A stretch of 64,000 bases of DNA from Crossiella cryophila (GCF_014204915.1 NZ_JACHMH010000001.1:434001-498000); one strand, 5' to 3'; positions 1-10,918 are shown, numbered from the stretch's first letter. The notes: generated by a model not told the origin, from the sequence alone. A program made the numbers and translations.

Positions 1-110
1 AGCACCAGGTCACCCGCGGTCAGCAGCGCGCCCAGCCGGGCGCCGAACGCCTCGGTGTCGGCCACTTCAGGCAGTTCGATCGTCCACAGTGCACTGTCCA
101 CAGTGGTCAT
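1..110 (-). CDS. tsaE: tRNA threonylcarbamoyladenosine biosynthesis ATPase TsaE, N-terminal part only
   Basis: Only the first 36 codons lie in the window; the gene runs off the left edge. The visible protein starts MTTVDSALWTIELPE and continues into DTEAFGARLGALLTAGDLVL, the usual lead-in to the P-loop of TsaE (YjeE family), which lies outside the window. TsaE is the ATPase partner of TsaB and TsaD in making t6A on ANN-decoding tRNAs. Its ATG overlaps the stop of the upstream hydrolase by four bases (ATGA), so the two are probably co-translated. The alr-hydrolase-tsaE order is familiar in actinobacteria and supports the call. Confidence 0.75.
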   Translation of the reverse strand, partial: MTTVDSALWTIELPEVADTEAFGARLGALLTAGDLV

Positions 111-1213
111 GCCCTTCGCCACCAGCGCTTTCCGCCGCCGCTGCTGGCGCAGCGCCGGATGAGTTCGGTCAGTTTCCCGGTCACCAGGTCGGCCTGTTCC
201 AGCATCACCATGTGCCCGGCACCGGCCGCCCGCACCAGTTCGGCGTCGGGCAACTCGGCCGCGATGGCCTCGGAGTGCGAGAACGGGGTCAGCCGGTCCG
301 CGTCGCCACCCAGCACCAGCACCGTGCAGTGCCGCAGCCCGGCCAGTGCCGCGTACCGGTTGTGCGTTTCCAGGGTGGGCAGGAAGTCGGTCATCACCTC
401 GACCGGGGTGTCATCGATCATCCGGTCCATGAAGTCGACCAGCGAGGGGCTCACCTGGCGGTCGCCGAAGGCCAGCCGCCGCACCACGCTCCAGGTGATC
501 TCGCCGCCCACCCTGCGCACCCACTCGACCATGCCCGGCAGCGTGCCGGCGATCTTGCCGACGCCCAGGGTCACCGGGTTGTACCGGGACAGCACCGGGC
601 GGGGCAGGCCGGAGCTGCCCACCTTGCCGGCGGCGGTGCCGATCAGCGCGACCCCGCGCACCCGCTGCACGAACAGCTCCGGCTGCTGCTCGGCCAGCGC
701 CATGATGGTCATGCCGCCCATGGAGTGCCCGACCAGCACCAGCGGACCGTTGGGCGCGATCGCGCGCAGCACCGCGTCCAGGTCCCTGCCCAGCTGCTCG
801 ATGGTGGCCAGGTCTCGGCCGGAGCGGCCGGAGTGGCCGTGCGAGCGCTGGTCGTAGAGCACCAGCCGGACCCGGGGGTCGACCAGTTCGGGCAGGTCAC
901 GACGCTGGAAGTGCCAGCAGCGGCGGTCAAGGGTGTAGCCGTGCACCAGCACCACGGTCAGCTCGGCCTTGCCGCCGTCGGCCGGGTCGATCTCCTCGAC
1001 CACGATCGGCGTGCCGTCGTCGGCGGCCACCGTGGACTGCCGGTCCGGCCGCAGCTCGCCCAGCGGCTCGTCGGCGAACGGGTCGTCCTCGGCGCCGTCC
1101 TCGCGCTGGGCCTTGATCCGGCGGGTCTGGGTGGCCGCGCCGACCGCGCCCGCGCCAACGGCCGCGCCGATCACGCCGCCCGCGATGCCGACGGCGCGCC
1201 AGATCCGGTTCAT
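107..1213 (-). CDS. alpha/beta hydrolase (lipase/esterase-like), membrane-anchored N-terminus
   Basis: A 368-residue alpha/beta hydrolase. It has a hydrophobic N-terminal segment (about residues 8-27) that could be a membrane anchor or signal. Then come the oxyanion motif HG at 91-92, the nucleophile elbow GHSMGG with Ser164, an acid-containing GGDADRLTP segment and the final histidine in GAGHMVMLE, so the catalytic triad looks intact. The ATG at 1213 overlaps the alr stop (ATGA) and the gene's own stop overlaps the tsaE start, which places it in the middle of a tightly coupled alr-hydrolase-tsaE operon. The substrate cannot be read from sequence; lipid or ester hydrolysis at the membrane is an inference. 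Confidence 0.85.
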   Translation of the reverse strand: MNRIWRAVGIAGGVIGAAVGAGAVGAATQTRRIKAQREDGAEDDPFADEPLGELRPDRQSTVAADDGTPIVVEEIDPADGGKAELTVVLVHGYTLDRRCWHFQRRDLPELVDPRVRLVLYDQRSHGHSGRSGRDLATIEQLGRDLDAVLRAIAPNGPLVLVGHSMGGMTIMALAEQQPELFVQRVRGVALIGTAAGKVGSSGLPRPVLSRYNPVTLGVGKIAGTLPGMVEWVRRVGGEITWSVVRRLAFGDRQVSPSLVDFMDRMIDDTPVEVMTDFLPTLETHNRYAALAGLRHCTVLVLGGDADRLTPFSHSEAIAAELPDAELVRAAGAGHMVMLEQADLVTGKLTELIRRCASSGGGKRWWRRA

Positions 1214-2352
1214 CCGCGGCCCCGGTAGCTGCGCCGCACCCGCGGCCGGTACATGCCGGTGACGATCTCGTAGTGGATGGTGCCGATCTTGTCCGCCCAC
1301 TCCTGCGCGGTGGGTTCGCCCGCCTCGCCGGGGCCGAACAGGATGACCTCGTCGCCCTCGGCCACCTCGGCCTCGCCGCAGTCCACCACGATCTGGTCCA
1401 TGCAGACCCGGCCGACCACCGGCAGCCGCCTGCCGTTGATCTGCACGTCCATCCGCCCGGACAGCGCCCTCGGCACGCCGTCGGCGTAGCCAACCGGCAC
1501 CAGGGCCAGGCTGGTCTCCACCGGCGCGGTCCAGGTCAGGCCGTAGGACACGCCGGTGCCCGCGGGCACCCGCTTCACCCTGGCCACGCTGGAGCGGAAG
1601 GTCATCGCCGGGCGCAGCTGCTCGCCGCCGTGGCCGGGCACTGGGTTGAGGCCGTAGCCCGCGATGCCCACCCGGACCAGGTCGAAGTGCAGATCGTCGC
1701 GCAGCAGGGTGGCGGCGGAGTTGGCCAGGTGGCACAGCGGGGTCAGGCCCAGCTCGACCGCGAGCCGGTAGGCGTGCAGGAAGATCTGGTACTGCTGACC
1801 GGTTGCCGAGCTGTCCGGCTCGTCCGCGCTGGCCAAGTGCGACCACAGACCGATCACCTTGAGCGCGCCGTCGGCCTGGGCCTTGGCCGCGGCCTCGAAC
1901 AGGCCCCGCCAGCGGCCGGGCTCGGCCCCGTTGCGGGACAGGCCGGTGTCGACCTTGAGGTGGATCCGCGCGGTGCGCCCGGTCGCCGCGCCCGCGGCGA
2001 GCACCCTGGCCAGCTCGGCCATCGAGGACACCGACAGGTCGATGTCGGCCGCGACGGCCTCGGTGAAGTCCTGCTCGGCCGGGTAGAGCCAGCACAGCAG
2101 CGGTGCGGTGATCCCGGCGGCCCGCAGTTCCAGGGCCTCCTCGATGGCGGCCGTGCCCAGCCAGGTGACCCCGGCGGTGAGCGCGACCCTGGCCACCTCG
2201 ACCGCACCGTGCCCATAGCCGTCGGCCTTGACCACGGCCATGGTCGCCGCCTCGGACTCGGCGGCGAGCGCGGACAGGTAGGCGTAGTTGTGCCGCAGCG
2301 CGTCCGTGTCGATCACGGTCTCGGCGCGGGCGGCGCGCGTCTGGTCAGCCAT
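1210..2352 (-). CDS. alr: alanine racemase
   Basis: A PLP-dependent enzyme that interconverts L- and D-alanine, supplying D-Ala for peptidoglycan in the cytoplasm. At 380 residues it is normal length. The PLP lysine is Lys42 in VVKADGYGHG, and the second catalytic residue is Tyr270 in GVSYGLTW. The HLKVDTGLSRNG segment is typical of the family's barrel. The ATG at 2352 follows GAGGGTGTT, a usable ribosome site. The stop overlaps the next ATG, and the dctA stop lies 16 bp upstream, so the gene may be read from a longer minus-strand transcript. Confidence 0.96.
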   Translation of the reverse strand: MADQTRAARAETVIDTDALRHNYAYLSALAAESEAATMAVVKADGYGHGAVEVARVALTAGVTWLGTAAIEEALELRAAGITAPLLCWLYPAEQDFTEAVAADIDLSVSSMAELARVLAAGAATGRTARIHLKVDTGLSRNGAEPGRWRGLFEAAAKAQADGALKVIGLWSHLASADEPDSSATGQQYQIFLHAYRLAVELGLTPLCHLANSAATLLRDDLHFDLVRVGIAGYGLNPVPGHGGEQLRPAMTFRSSVARVKRVPAGTGVSYGLTWTAPVETSLALVPVGYADGVPRALSGRMDVQINGRRLPVVGRVCMDQIVVDCGEAEVAEGDEVILFGPGEAGEPTAQEWADKIGTIHYEIVTGMYRPRVRRSYRGRG

Positions 2353-2368
2353 AACACCCTCAATGGTG

Positions 2369-3673
2369 TCACAAGGAGCGGTCGGGCTTCCCGGCGAAGG
2401 CGGCCCGCGCGGCCTTGGTGTCGAGTCCGTCCTCCCATTTGGCGACGACGAAGGTGGCCACGCAGTTGCCGAGCAGGTTGGTCACCACCCGCATGGTGTC
2501 CATGATCCGGTCCGCGCCGAGCAGCAGCGCGACCGCGCCGGCCGGGATGACCCCGACCGAGGCCGCGGTGGCCGAGAGCGCCAGGAAGGCCGAGCCGGGG
2601 ATGCCCGCCATGCCCTTGGAGGTCAGCATCAGCACCAGCAGCACGGTGAGCTGCTGCCCGATGGTCAGTTCGATGCCCACCGCCTGGGCCATGAACAGGG
2701 TGGCCAGCGAGAGGTAGATGGAGGCGCCGTCGAGGTTGAAGGAGTACCCGGTGGGCAGCACCAGCCCGACCGCCTCCGGTTTGCAGCCGGCCGCGCGCAG
2801 CTTGTCCATCATCCGCGGCATCACCGACTCACTGGAGGCGGTGCCGATGGCCAGCACGAACTCCGCCCGGGTGTAGCGCACGAAGGCCCACAGGCTCAGC
2901 CCGGTGAGCACCCGCAGCAGCAGTGCGAGCAGCACGATGAACAAGGCGGCCGCGCCGTAGCTGACCCCGATCAGCTTGCCGTAGGTGACCAGCGAGGACA
3001 GCCCGTACTGGCCGATCAGGTAGGCCAGCGAGCCGAACACCGCGATCGGGGCCAGCCGCATCACGTAGCCGACGATCTTGAAGATCACCTCGCCCGCCTG
3101 CTCGACGAAGCTGAGCACCAGCGGCGCCCGCGTCGGCCCGAGGTGCACCAGCGCCGCGCCGAAGAGCACCGCGAACAGCAGCACCTGGAGCAGCTGGTTG
3201 TCCGCGAACGCGCCGACCACGCTCTCCGGCACCACGTGCAGCAGGAACCCGCCGACCCCTGGCAGGGCCGCGCCGCCGGTCTTCTTCTCCACCGCCGAGG
3301 AGTCCAGGGTGGCCGGGTCCACGTTGAGGCCGTCGCCCGGCCGGACCAGGTTGCCCAGCACCAGGCCGAGCACCAGGGCCAGGGTGCTGACCACCTCGAA
3401 GTAGATCAGCGCCTTGAGCCCGATCCGGCCGACCGAGCGCAGGTCGCCTGCCTTGGCGATGCCGGTGACCACCACGCAGAACACCAGCGGCGCGATGATC
3501 ATCTTGATCGCCCGGATGAAGGCGTCGCCGAGCAGTTTCAGCGCCGCGCCGAACTCCGGCCAGAGCACCCCGACCAGGATGCCCAGCACGGCGGCCACCA
3601 GCACCTGGAGGAATAACGAGGACAGGATCCGACGGGTCCTGGAAGCGGTTTCCACAGGGGTGTCAGTGGCCAT
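2369..3673 (-). CDS. dctA: dicarboxylate/amino acid:cation symporter (DAACS family, DctA-like)
   Basis: A 434-residue integral membrane carrier with about eight hydrophobic segments and the re-entrant-loop signatures of the DctA/GltP family: a serine-rich TASSESVMPRMM stretch, then PTGYSFNLDGASIY and the KGMAGIPGSAFL loop. These line the substrate and cation sites in the family. It probably imports C4-dicarboxylates such as malate, fumarate and succinate, though glutamate or aspartate is also possible. It lies downstream of malate synthase and its partner gene on the same strand, which fits a dicarboxylate substrate. The start is the ATG at 3673; the gap to the upstream gene is 71 bp. Confidence 0.88.
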   Translation of the reverse strand: MATDTPVETASRTRRILSSLFLQVLVAAVLGILVGVLWPEFGAALKLLGDAFIRAIKMIIAPLVFCVVVTGIAKAGDLRSVGRIGLKALIYFEVVSTLALVLGLVLGNLVRPGDGLNVDPATLDSSAVEKKTGGAALPGVGGFLLHVVPESVVGAFADNQLLQVLLFAVLFGAALVHLGPTRAPLVLSFVEQAGEVIFKIVGYVMRLAPIAVFGSLAYLIGQYGLSSLVTYGKLIGVSYGAAALFIVLLALLLRVLTGLSLWAFVRYTRAEFVLAIGTASSESVMPRMMDKLRAAGCKPEAVGLVLPTGYSFNLDGASIYLSLATLFMAQAVGIELTIGQQLTVLLVLMLTSKGMAGIPGSAFLALSATAASVGVIPAGAVALLLGADRIMDTMRVVTNLLGNCVATFVVAKWEDGLDTKAARAAFAGKPDRSL

Positions 3674-3744
3674 GGGCGGACCCTGCCTTTCCCACGTTGC
3701 GCTCAGGTTTCGACTGTGAGAACCAGCCGGTCGGCAGGAGTGGC

Positions 3745-4986
3745 TCAGCCCACCCGGCGCCGGGCCAGCGCGTCCAGCTCGGCCCGGTCCGCGCCCACCG
3801 CCGCGGTCACCTCGGCCGCTTCCAGCGCCCCGCAGTCCAGGCCGCGGACCAGCGCGATCGCCATCGCCTGCGCGGTGGCGGGCTCGTCGAGCACGGTCCC
3901 GGCGATCCGCTCCCGGTAGGCGCGCAGCCGGGCGGCCGCGGCCGGGAAGGCGTCCCGGTAGAAGGCGTAGGTGGCCAGGAACCGGGTCGGCAGCTGGTGC
4001 GGGTGCAGGTCCCAGCCCTGGTAGTAGGCGCTGTCCAGGGAGCGGCGGATCAGCCGGGCGTGCAGCCGCCAGCCCGCGTGCACCTCGGCCGCCCCGCCCA
4101 CCGGCAGGATGTTGGTGGATCCGTCCGAGAGCCGGACCCCGGTGCCCGCCGCGGCCAGCAGCATCACCATCTTGGCGTGGTCGGCCACCGGGTGCGCCAT
4201 GCTCTGCAGCGCCGCGGTGACCCCGCAGGCCGCGCTGTAGTCGTAGGTGCCGTAGTGCAGGCCGACGCAGCGGCCCTCACTGGCGTGCACCATCTCCGCG
4301 ACGGTGGCCCGCCCGTCCGGCCCGAGGATGGCCTGGGTGGTCTCGATCTGCAGCTCGAACCGCAGCTCGCCATCGGCCAGCCCGAACTCGCGTTCCAGCC
4401 GCGCGCACAGCCACACCGCGGCCGAGACCTGGGTGACCGAGGTGACCTTGGGGAAGGTGATCACGAACCCGGGCAGCCCGGTCCCGTCCAGCAGCTCGGT
4501 CAGGAACAACGCCAGGCTGCGCAGCCCACGCCGGCGCAACGCCGGTTCCAGGCCCTTGGGCCGCACGCCGAAGAACGGCGGCGCGGTGCCCGCGGCCAGG
4601 TCCTCGCGCAACGCCCGCCCGGCCGAGCGGGCCGCCGCGTCCTCCTCGGCCTCGCCGGGCGCGCCGAAGCCGTCCTCCAGGTCCACCCGCAGGTCCTCGA
4701 CCGGCTCGGCGGTCAGCTTGGCCAGCACCCGGCCGCGCAGCTCGGCCGCGCCGTCCACGCCGGTGGCCGCGGCCAGCGCGGCCCCGTCCGGCGCGTGCTC
4801 GGCCAGCACCGCCCTGGCCTGAGCGCCCCAGGCGGCGGCCAGGCCGGGCCGGACCCGGTCGGCAGGCACGTAGACGGTGTGCACCGGCTGCCGCCCGCCG
4901 GGATCGCCCGGATATGCCTGTTCCCGCTCATAGTCCACAGTGGACAGTTGCTGGTCCAGCTCGCCCGCGATCCCGTCCAGGTCCAC
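3745..4986 (-). CDS. DUF6986-type aldolase-like protein paired with malate synthase
   Basis: A 413-residue protein resembling the HpcH/HpaI aldolase and citrate lyase beta family (DUF6986 in actinobacteria). Barrel-like motifs include LRVDLEDGFG near residue 100, FVITFPKVTS, RFELQIETTQAILG with a metal-ligand-like Glu, and LHYGTYDYSAACG. The GTG start at 4986 follows GGGGAGAG and lies 13 bp after the malate synthase stop, so the two are co-transcribed. The family has no settled reaction that I know of; a C-C lyase or thioesterase acting on malyl-CoA-like compounds is a guess from fold and neighbour. A 13-bp palindrome covers the start codon. Confidence 0.75.
   Translation of the reverse strand: MDLDGIAGELDQQLSTVDYEREQAYPGDPGGRQPVHTVYVPADRVRPGLAAAWGAQARAVLAEHAPDGAALAAATGVDGAAELRGRVLAKLTAEPVEDLRVDLEDGFGAPGEAEEDAAARSAGRALREDLAAGTAPPFFGVRPKGLEPALRRRGLRSLALFLTELLDGTGLPGFVITFPKVTSVTQVSAAVWLCARLEREFGLADGELRFELQIETTQAILGPDGRATVAEMVHASEGRCVGLHYGTYDYSAACGVTAALQSMAHPVADHAKMVMLLAAAGTGVRLSDGSTNILPVGGAAEVHAGWRLHARLIRRSLDSAYYQGWDLHPHQLPTRFLATYAFYRDAFPAAAARLRAYRERIAGTVLDEPATAQAMAIALVRGLDCGALEAAEVTAAVGADRAELDALARRRVG
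4933..4945. repeat. 13-bp palindrome GTCCACAGTGGAC (copy 1)
   Basis: Perfect inverted repeat of GTCCAC around a central A, inside the first codons of the DUF6986 gene. The same sequence, or its reverse complement, recurs at 4981, 8604 and 44535. Confidence 0.7.
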
Positions 4987-4993
4987 TGTGGAC
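4981..4993. repeat. 13-bp palindrome GTCCACTGTGGAC (copy 2)
   Basis: Reverse complement of copy 1, 35 bp away, covering the GTG start codon of the DUF6986 gene and part of the spacer from its ribosome-binding site. A bound protein or a hairpin here could affect translation, but that is speculation. Confidence 0.7.
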
Positions 4994-4999
4994 TCTCCC

Positions 5000-6583
<1,584 letters not shown>

Positions 6584-6681
6584 CCACTCACCCCGCTGTG
6601 TCCGAAGCCGCACACCTGGGCTCACCCTATGGACATCGGGGGTCCCTCGGCACCCTTAAAGGTCATCGAACTGCCGGTTTT

Positions 6682-8124
6682 CTACCTGAATCCAGCCGCT
6701 AGCCGCAGGGTTCGAATAGCTTCAGGCAGTACCTCGACCAGCACCGAGGCCGAGGTGGGCGCATCGCGTGCGGCCAGCTGACCGGCCACCTCGTGCGCGC
6801 GCACCGCGCAACCGGCCGCCAGCAAGGGGTCCAGCCCGCTGGCCAGCAGGGCGCCGATCAGGCCCGCGAGCACGTCACCCGATCCAGCGGTGGCCAGCCA
6901 GGCCGAGCGGGCCGGGTTGACCAGCACCCGGCCGTCCGGGGCGGCGACAACGGTGGCGTGGCCCTTGAGCAGCACTACCGCGCCGGTCCGGGCGGCGGCG
7001 CGGCGGGCCGCGGCGACCCGGTCGGCGCCGACCGCACCGGCGAAGCGGGCGAACTCGCGGTCGTGCGGGGTGAGCACCATGGGGGTGTCCGGATCGCGGT
7101 CGTCCCAGCGCGATTCCTCGGCCGCCAGCAGGGTGATCGCGTCCGCGTCCGCGCACACCGGGACCCCGGCGGCCAGCACCCGGCGCAGCACCTCCGCACC
7201 CGCCTTGCCGGTGCCGAGGCCGGGGCCGACCACCCAGGACTGCACCCGGCCGGTGTCGGTGACCGAGCCGGTGGCCACCACCTCCGGCCAGCGGTCGCGC
7301 ACCGGATCGGCGGCCTCACCGGCGTAGCGGACCATCCCGGAGGTGGCCCGGATGGCCGCGCCGACGGCGAGCACCGCCGCGCCCGGGTAGACCGCGGAAC
7401 CGGCCGCGATGCCGGTGACGCCCTGGGTGTACTTGTCGTCGGTGGGTCCGGGCACCGGCCAGCGGGCGCCGACCTCGGCGTCGGAGAGCACCACCAGCTC
7501 GGGTTCGCCCAGTTCGGCGCGGATGCCGATGTCCACCAGGTGGATCTCGCCGCAGTGCCCGGCGGCCAGCACGTGCACCGGTTTGAGACAGCCGAAGGTG
7601 ACCGTGGCGTCCGCGTGCACCGCGGGCCCCGCGACCACGCCGGTGTCCGGGTCCACGCCACTGGGCAGGTCAACGGCCAGGATCGGGGCCTCGACCTGCT
7701 CGACCAGCCCGGCCGCGGCCGGGCGCAGCGGGCCGCGGGCGGACAGGCCGACGATGCCGTCGAGCACCAGGTCGGCCGAGCGCACCGCGGCCAGGTGGTC
7801 GGCCGCGATCCGGCCGCCGGAGCGGCGCAGCGCGGCCAGTCCGGCCGGGTGCGCGCGGTCCGGGCTGAGCAGCACGGCCTCCACCGCGACCCCGCGCCGC
7901 CGCAGGAAGTGCCCGGCCCACAGCGCGTCGCCGCCGTTGTTGCCCGCGCCCACCAGCAGCGTCACCCGCCGCCCTGCCACCCCACCGGTCAGCTCGGCCA
8001 GCATGGTCATGGCGTGATTGGCCAGGCCGAAGGCGGCCCGGCGCATCAGCGCGCCCTCGGGGACCCGCTTGAACACCTCGTCCTCGGCCGCCCTGACCCG
8101 GTCGGCGCCCCAGACCCCGCTCAC
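6682..8124 (-). CDS. nnr: bifunctional NAD(P)H-hydrate epimerase / ADP-dependent dehydratase
   Basis: Repairs hydrated NADH and NADPH. The N-terminal half (about residues 1-205) is the YjeF_N epimerase domain, with the LLVGAGNNGGDALW nucleotide loop. The C-terminal half (about 225-480) is the ribokinase-like ADP-dependent dehydratase, with VVGPGLGTG and the conserved GSGDVLAGLIGALLA. The full length is 480 residues. The GTG start at 8124 overlaps the glmS stop (GTGA). The glmS-nnr neighbourhood is also seen in mycobacteria. Confidence 0.94.
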   Translation of the reverse strand: MSGVWGADRVRAAEDEVFKRVPEGALMRRAAFGLANHAMTMLAELTGGVAGRRVTLLVGAGNNGGDALWAGHFLRRRGVAVEAVLLSPDRAHPAGLAALRRSGGRIAADHLAAVRSADLVLDGIVGLSARGPLRPAAAGLVEQVEAPILAVDLPSGVDPDTGVVAGPAVHADATVTFGCLKPVHVLAAGHCGEIHLVDIGIRAELGEPELVVLSDAEVGARWPVPGPTDDKYTQGVTGIAAGSAVYPGAAVLAVGAAIRATSGMVRYAGEAADPVRDRWPEVVATGSVTDTGRVQSWVVGPGLGTGKAGAEVLRRVLAAGVPVCADADAITLLAAEESRWDDRDPDTPMVLTPHDREFARFAGAVGADRVAAARRAAARTGAVVLLKGHATVVAAPDGRVLVNPARSAWLATAGSGDVLAGLIGALLASGLDPLLAAGCAVRAHEVAGQLAARDAPTSASVLVEVLPEAIRTLRLAAGFR

Positions 8125-9983
8125 TCGACGGTGACCGACTTGGCCAGGTTGCGCGGCTTGTCCACGTCGTAGCCGCGGGCGCGGGCGATCTCGGCCGCGA
8201 GCACCTGCAGCGGGATGGTGGAGACCAGCGGCTGCAACAGGGTGGGCACCGCGGGCAGTTCGATCAGGTCGTTGGCGAAGGGCCGCACCGTCTCGTCGCC
8301 TTCCTCGGCGATCACGATGGTGCGCGCGCCGCGGGCCCTGATCTCCTGGATGTTGGACAGCAGCTTGCTGTGCAGCACCGCCCGGCCCTTGGGCGAGGGC
8401 ATGACCACCACGACCGGCAGCCCCTCCTCGATCAGCGCGATCGGCCCGTGCTTCAGCTCACCGGCGGCGAAGCCCTCGGCGTGCATGTAGGCCAGCTCCT
8501 TGAGCTTGAGCGCGCCCTCCAGTGCCACCGGGTAACCCACGTGGCGGCCGAGGAAGAGCACCGCCTTGGAGTCGGCCAGCTCCCTGGCCAGCTCGCGCAT
8601 CTTGTCCACAGTGGACAGAACCTGGGCGACCGCGGCCGGCATGGCCTCCAGCTCGTGGAACTCGCGCGCCACCTCATCCGGGTACTTGGTGCCGCGGGCC
8701 TGCGCCAGGGCCAGGCCGACCAGGTAGTTGGCCGCGATCTGGGCCAGGAACGCCTTGGTGGAGGCGACCCCGATCTCCGGTCCGGCGTGGGTGTAGAGCA
8801 CCGCGTCGGACTCGCGCGGGATCTGCGCGCCGTTGGTGTTGCAGACCGCCAGCACCCTGGCCTTCTGCTCGCGGGCGTGCCGCACCGCCTCCAGGGTGTC
8901 CGCGGTCTCGCCGGACTGGGAGACCGCGACCACCAGGGTGGAGCGGTCCAGCACGGCGTCCCGGTAGCGGAACTCGCTGGCCAGCTCGACCTCGACGGGC
9001 AGCCGGGTCCAGTGCTCGATGGCGTACTTGGCGACCAGCCCGGAGTGGTAGGCCGAACCGCAGGCCACCACGAACACCTTGTCCACGTCCCGGAGGTCCT
9101 GGTCGGACAGGCGCTGCTCGTCGAGCACGATCCGGCCGTCCTGGAAGTGCCCGCGCAGCGTGTTGGCCAGCGCGTCGGGCTGCTCCTCGATCTCCTTGAG
9201 CATGAAGTACTCGTGGCCGCCCTTCTCCGCGGCCGCGAGGTCCCAGTCCACGTGGAACGGCGTGCTCGGCGCGTCCTCGCCGTGGAAGTCGGTGACCCGG
9301 TACCCGGCGCGGGTCAGCTCGACCACCTGGTCCTGGCCCAGCTCGACCGCGTCCCTGGTGTGCTCGATGAAGGCGGCCACGTCGGAGGCGACGAAGTTCT
9401 CCCCGTCGCCGACCCCGACCACCAGCGGCGATGACCGGCGCGCGGCGATGATCAGGTCTGGGTGGTCGGCGTGCGTGACGACCAGGGTGAAGGCGCCCTC
9501 CAGCCGGCGGCAGACCAGGCGCACCGAGGCGGCCAGGTCACCGGCGGTCGCACCGTCGAGGTAGGCGGCGGCGATCAGGTGCGCCGCGGTCTCGCTGTCG
9601 GTGTCGCTGGCCGGTTCGATCCCGGCGGCCTCCAGCTCGACCCGCAGCGCGATGAAGTTCTCGATGATGCCGTTGTGCACCACGGCCAGCCTGGCGCTGG
9701 TGTCCCGGTGCGGGTGCGCGTTGCGGTCGGTCGGCGCGCCGTGCGTGGCCCACCGGGTGTGGCCCATGCCACTGGTCCCGGCGAAGCCGTCCCTGCCGAC
9801 CTCGTCCAGCCTGGTCTCCAGGTTGACCAGCGGCCCGGCCTTGCGCTCCACAGCCAGTCCGCCGTCACCGTCGAGCACGGCCACGCCTGCCGAGTCATAG
9901 CCCCGGTACTCCAGCCGCCGCAACCCGTCCAGCACGACGGTCAGGGCCGGCCGATGTCCTACGTATCCCACGATCCCACACAC
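8121..9983 (-). CDS. glmS: glutamine--fructose-6-phosphate aminotransferase (isomerizing)
   Basis: Makes glucosamine-6-phosphate, the first step toward UDP-GlcNAc and peptidoglycan. The start must be the GTG at 9983, because the next codon gives the essential Cys (CGIVGYVG) that becomes the N-terminal nucleophile after methionine removal; longer in-frame starts would bury it. It has 620 residues. The glutaminase domain covers about 2-220, followed by two SIS sugar-phosphate domains (SQSGETADT and the second half), ending in the family's DKPRNLAKSVTVE tail. It heads the glmS-nnr operon. No glmS ribozyme is visible in the 97 bp upstream. Confidence 0.97.
   Translation of the reverse strand: MCGIVGYVGHRPALTVVLDGLRRLEYRGYDSAGVAVLDGDGGLAVERKAGPLVNLETRLDEVGRDGFAGTSGMGHTRWATHGAPTDRNAHPHRDTSARLAVVHNGIIENFIALRVELEAAGIEPASDTDSETAAHLIAAAYLDGATAGDLAASVRLVCRRLEGAFTLVVTHADHPDLIIAARRSSPLVVGVGDGENFVASDVAAFIEHTRDAVELGQDQVVELTRAGYRVTDFHGEDAPSTPFHVDWDLAAAEKGGHEYFMLKEIEEQPDALANTLRGHFQDGRIVLDEQRLSDQDLRDVDKVFVVACGSAYHSGLVAKYAIEHWTRLPVEVELASEFRYRDAVLDRSTLVVAVSQSGETADTLEAVRHAREQKARVLAVCNTNGAQIPRESDAVLYTHAGPEIGVASTKAFLAQIAANYLVGLALAQARGTKYPDEVAREFHELEAMPAAVAQVLSTVDKMRELARELADSKAVLFLGRHVGYPVALEGALKLKELAYMHAEGFAAGELKHGPIALIEEGLPVVVVMPSPKGRAVLHSKLLSNIQEIRARGARTIVIAEEGDETVRPFANDLIELPAVPTLLQPLVSTIPLQVLAAEIARARGYDVDKPRNLAKSVTVE
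8604..8616. repeat. 13-bp palindrome GTCCACAGTGGAC (copy 3)
   Basis: Identical to copy 1, inside glmS. Together with the preceding two bases it contains TTGTCCACA, the DnaA-box consensus of high-GC actinobacteria. Confidence 0.7.
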
Positions 9984-10080
9984 TCGGGACAGGGTAGGCG
10001 CTGCCGTCGGCGGAGTCGGATTGGTCCAAACCTCGGGCCGACACCAGCCCGACTGGCCGGTATCCACTACCGTCCGGGGC

Positions 10081-10917
10081 ATGGCACGCGCGGTCAAGGC
10101 CCTGACGGCCAAGCAGGCGCTGGTGACGTTGTCCCGCCCCGGTCCGCACAAGGTGCTACGCGGGGACCTGGGCCTGATCGGCCTGCCCGGCGTGATCGTC
10201 ACCCCGGCGCAAGGTCTCGGCCTGCCCGCGGTCGCCTTCGGCCACGGCTGGCTGCAGCCCACCCGCCGCTACCTCGGCCTGTTCAAACACCTGGCGAGCT
10301 GGGGCATCGTGGTCGCCGCCCCCGGCACGCACACCGGCGCGCTGCCCAGTCACCGGCTCTTCGCCGCCGACCTGCGCACCGCGCTGGACGTCTGCACCGG
10401 CGTCCGCCTCGGCGAGGGCGACATCAGCGTGCACCCGGAACGACTGGCCGTGGCCGGGCACTCGATGGGTGCGGGCGCCGCGGTGCTGGCCGCGGCCGAG
10501 GACACCCGGATCCGCGCCGTGGTCACCCTGGCGCTGGCCGAGACCCGGCCCTCCGCGCTGGACGCCGCGCACGACTGCGCCATGCCCGGCCTGCACCTGT
10601 CCGCGGCGCAGGACCTGGTCGCGCCCACCGTCGGCCACGTGGAGCCGGTCGCCCAGGCCTGGGCCGGACCGGTGCAGCTGCGCGGGATCACCAAGGCCAC
10701 CCACCTGGCCTTCACCGAGGGCAGGCACTGGAGCGACCTGCTGCTGGACGGCCGCTCGCACCACACCACCCAGCGCCTGACCAAGGCACTGGCCACCGCG
10801 TTCCTGCTGCGCATCCTCACCGGCACCCGCGCCTACAGCGCGCTGCTGGAGGAGGAGGTCCGCGGCTGCACCATCGACTACACCCGCGGCCCGCTGCCCA
10901 CGCCCGCGCACCGCTGA
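10081..10917 (+). CDS. alpha/beta hydrolase (dienelactone hydrolase/PETase-like fold)
   Basis: A 278-residue hydrolase starting at the ATG at 10081 (MARAVKALTAKQ); in-frame codons further upstream would run into the glmS promoter region. The nucleophile elbow is GHSMGAGAA, with an acidic residue in AAQDLVAPT and the histidine in TKATHLAFTE. An oxyanion-like FGHGWLQP segment lies near residue 60. No signal peptide is seen, so it is probably cytoplasmic. It resembles the chlorophyllase/cutinase-like group of dienelactone hydrolase relatives; the substrate is unknown. It is divergent from glmS and convergent with the membrane gene beginning one base after its stop. Confidence 0.8.
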   Translation: MARAVKALTAKQALVTLSRPGPHKVLRGDLGLIGLPGVIVTPAQGLGLPAVAFGHGWLQPTRRYLGLFKHLASWGIVVAAPGTHTGALPSHRLFAADLRTALDVCTGVRLGEGDISVHPERLAVAGHSMGAGAAVLAAAEDTRIRAVVTLALAETRPSALDAAHDCAMPGLHLSAAQDLVAPTVGHVEPVAQAWAGPVQLRGITKATHLAFTEGRHWSDLLLDGRSHHTTQRLTKALATAFLLRILTGTRAYSALLEEEVRGCTIDYTRGPLPTPAHR

Positions 10918-10918
10918 C

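Noticed and set aside
9984-10080. glmS ribozyme or riboswitch upstream of glmS
   Set aside because: The 97-bp gap is too short and has no recognisable core; high-GC actinobacteria are not known to carry it there.
9984-10262. N-terminal extension of glmS
   Set aside because: It would place about 93 residues before the essential catalytic Cys, which must be the second codon, and it covers the divergent gene start.
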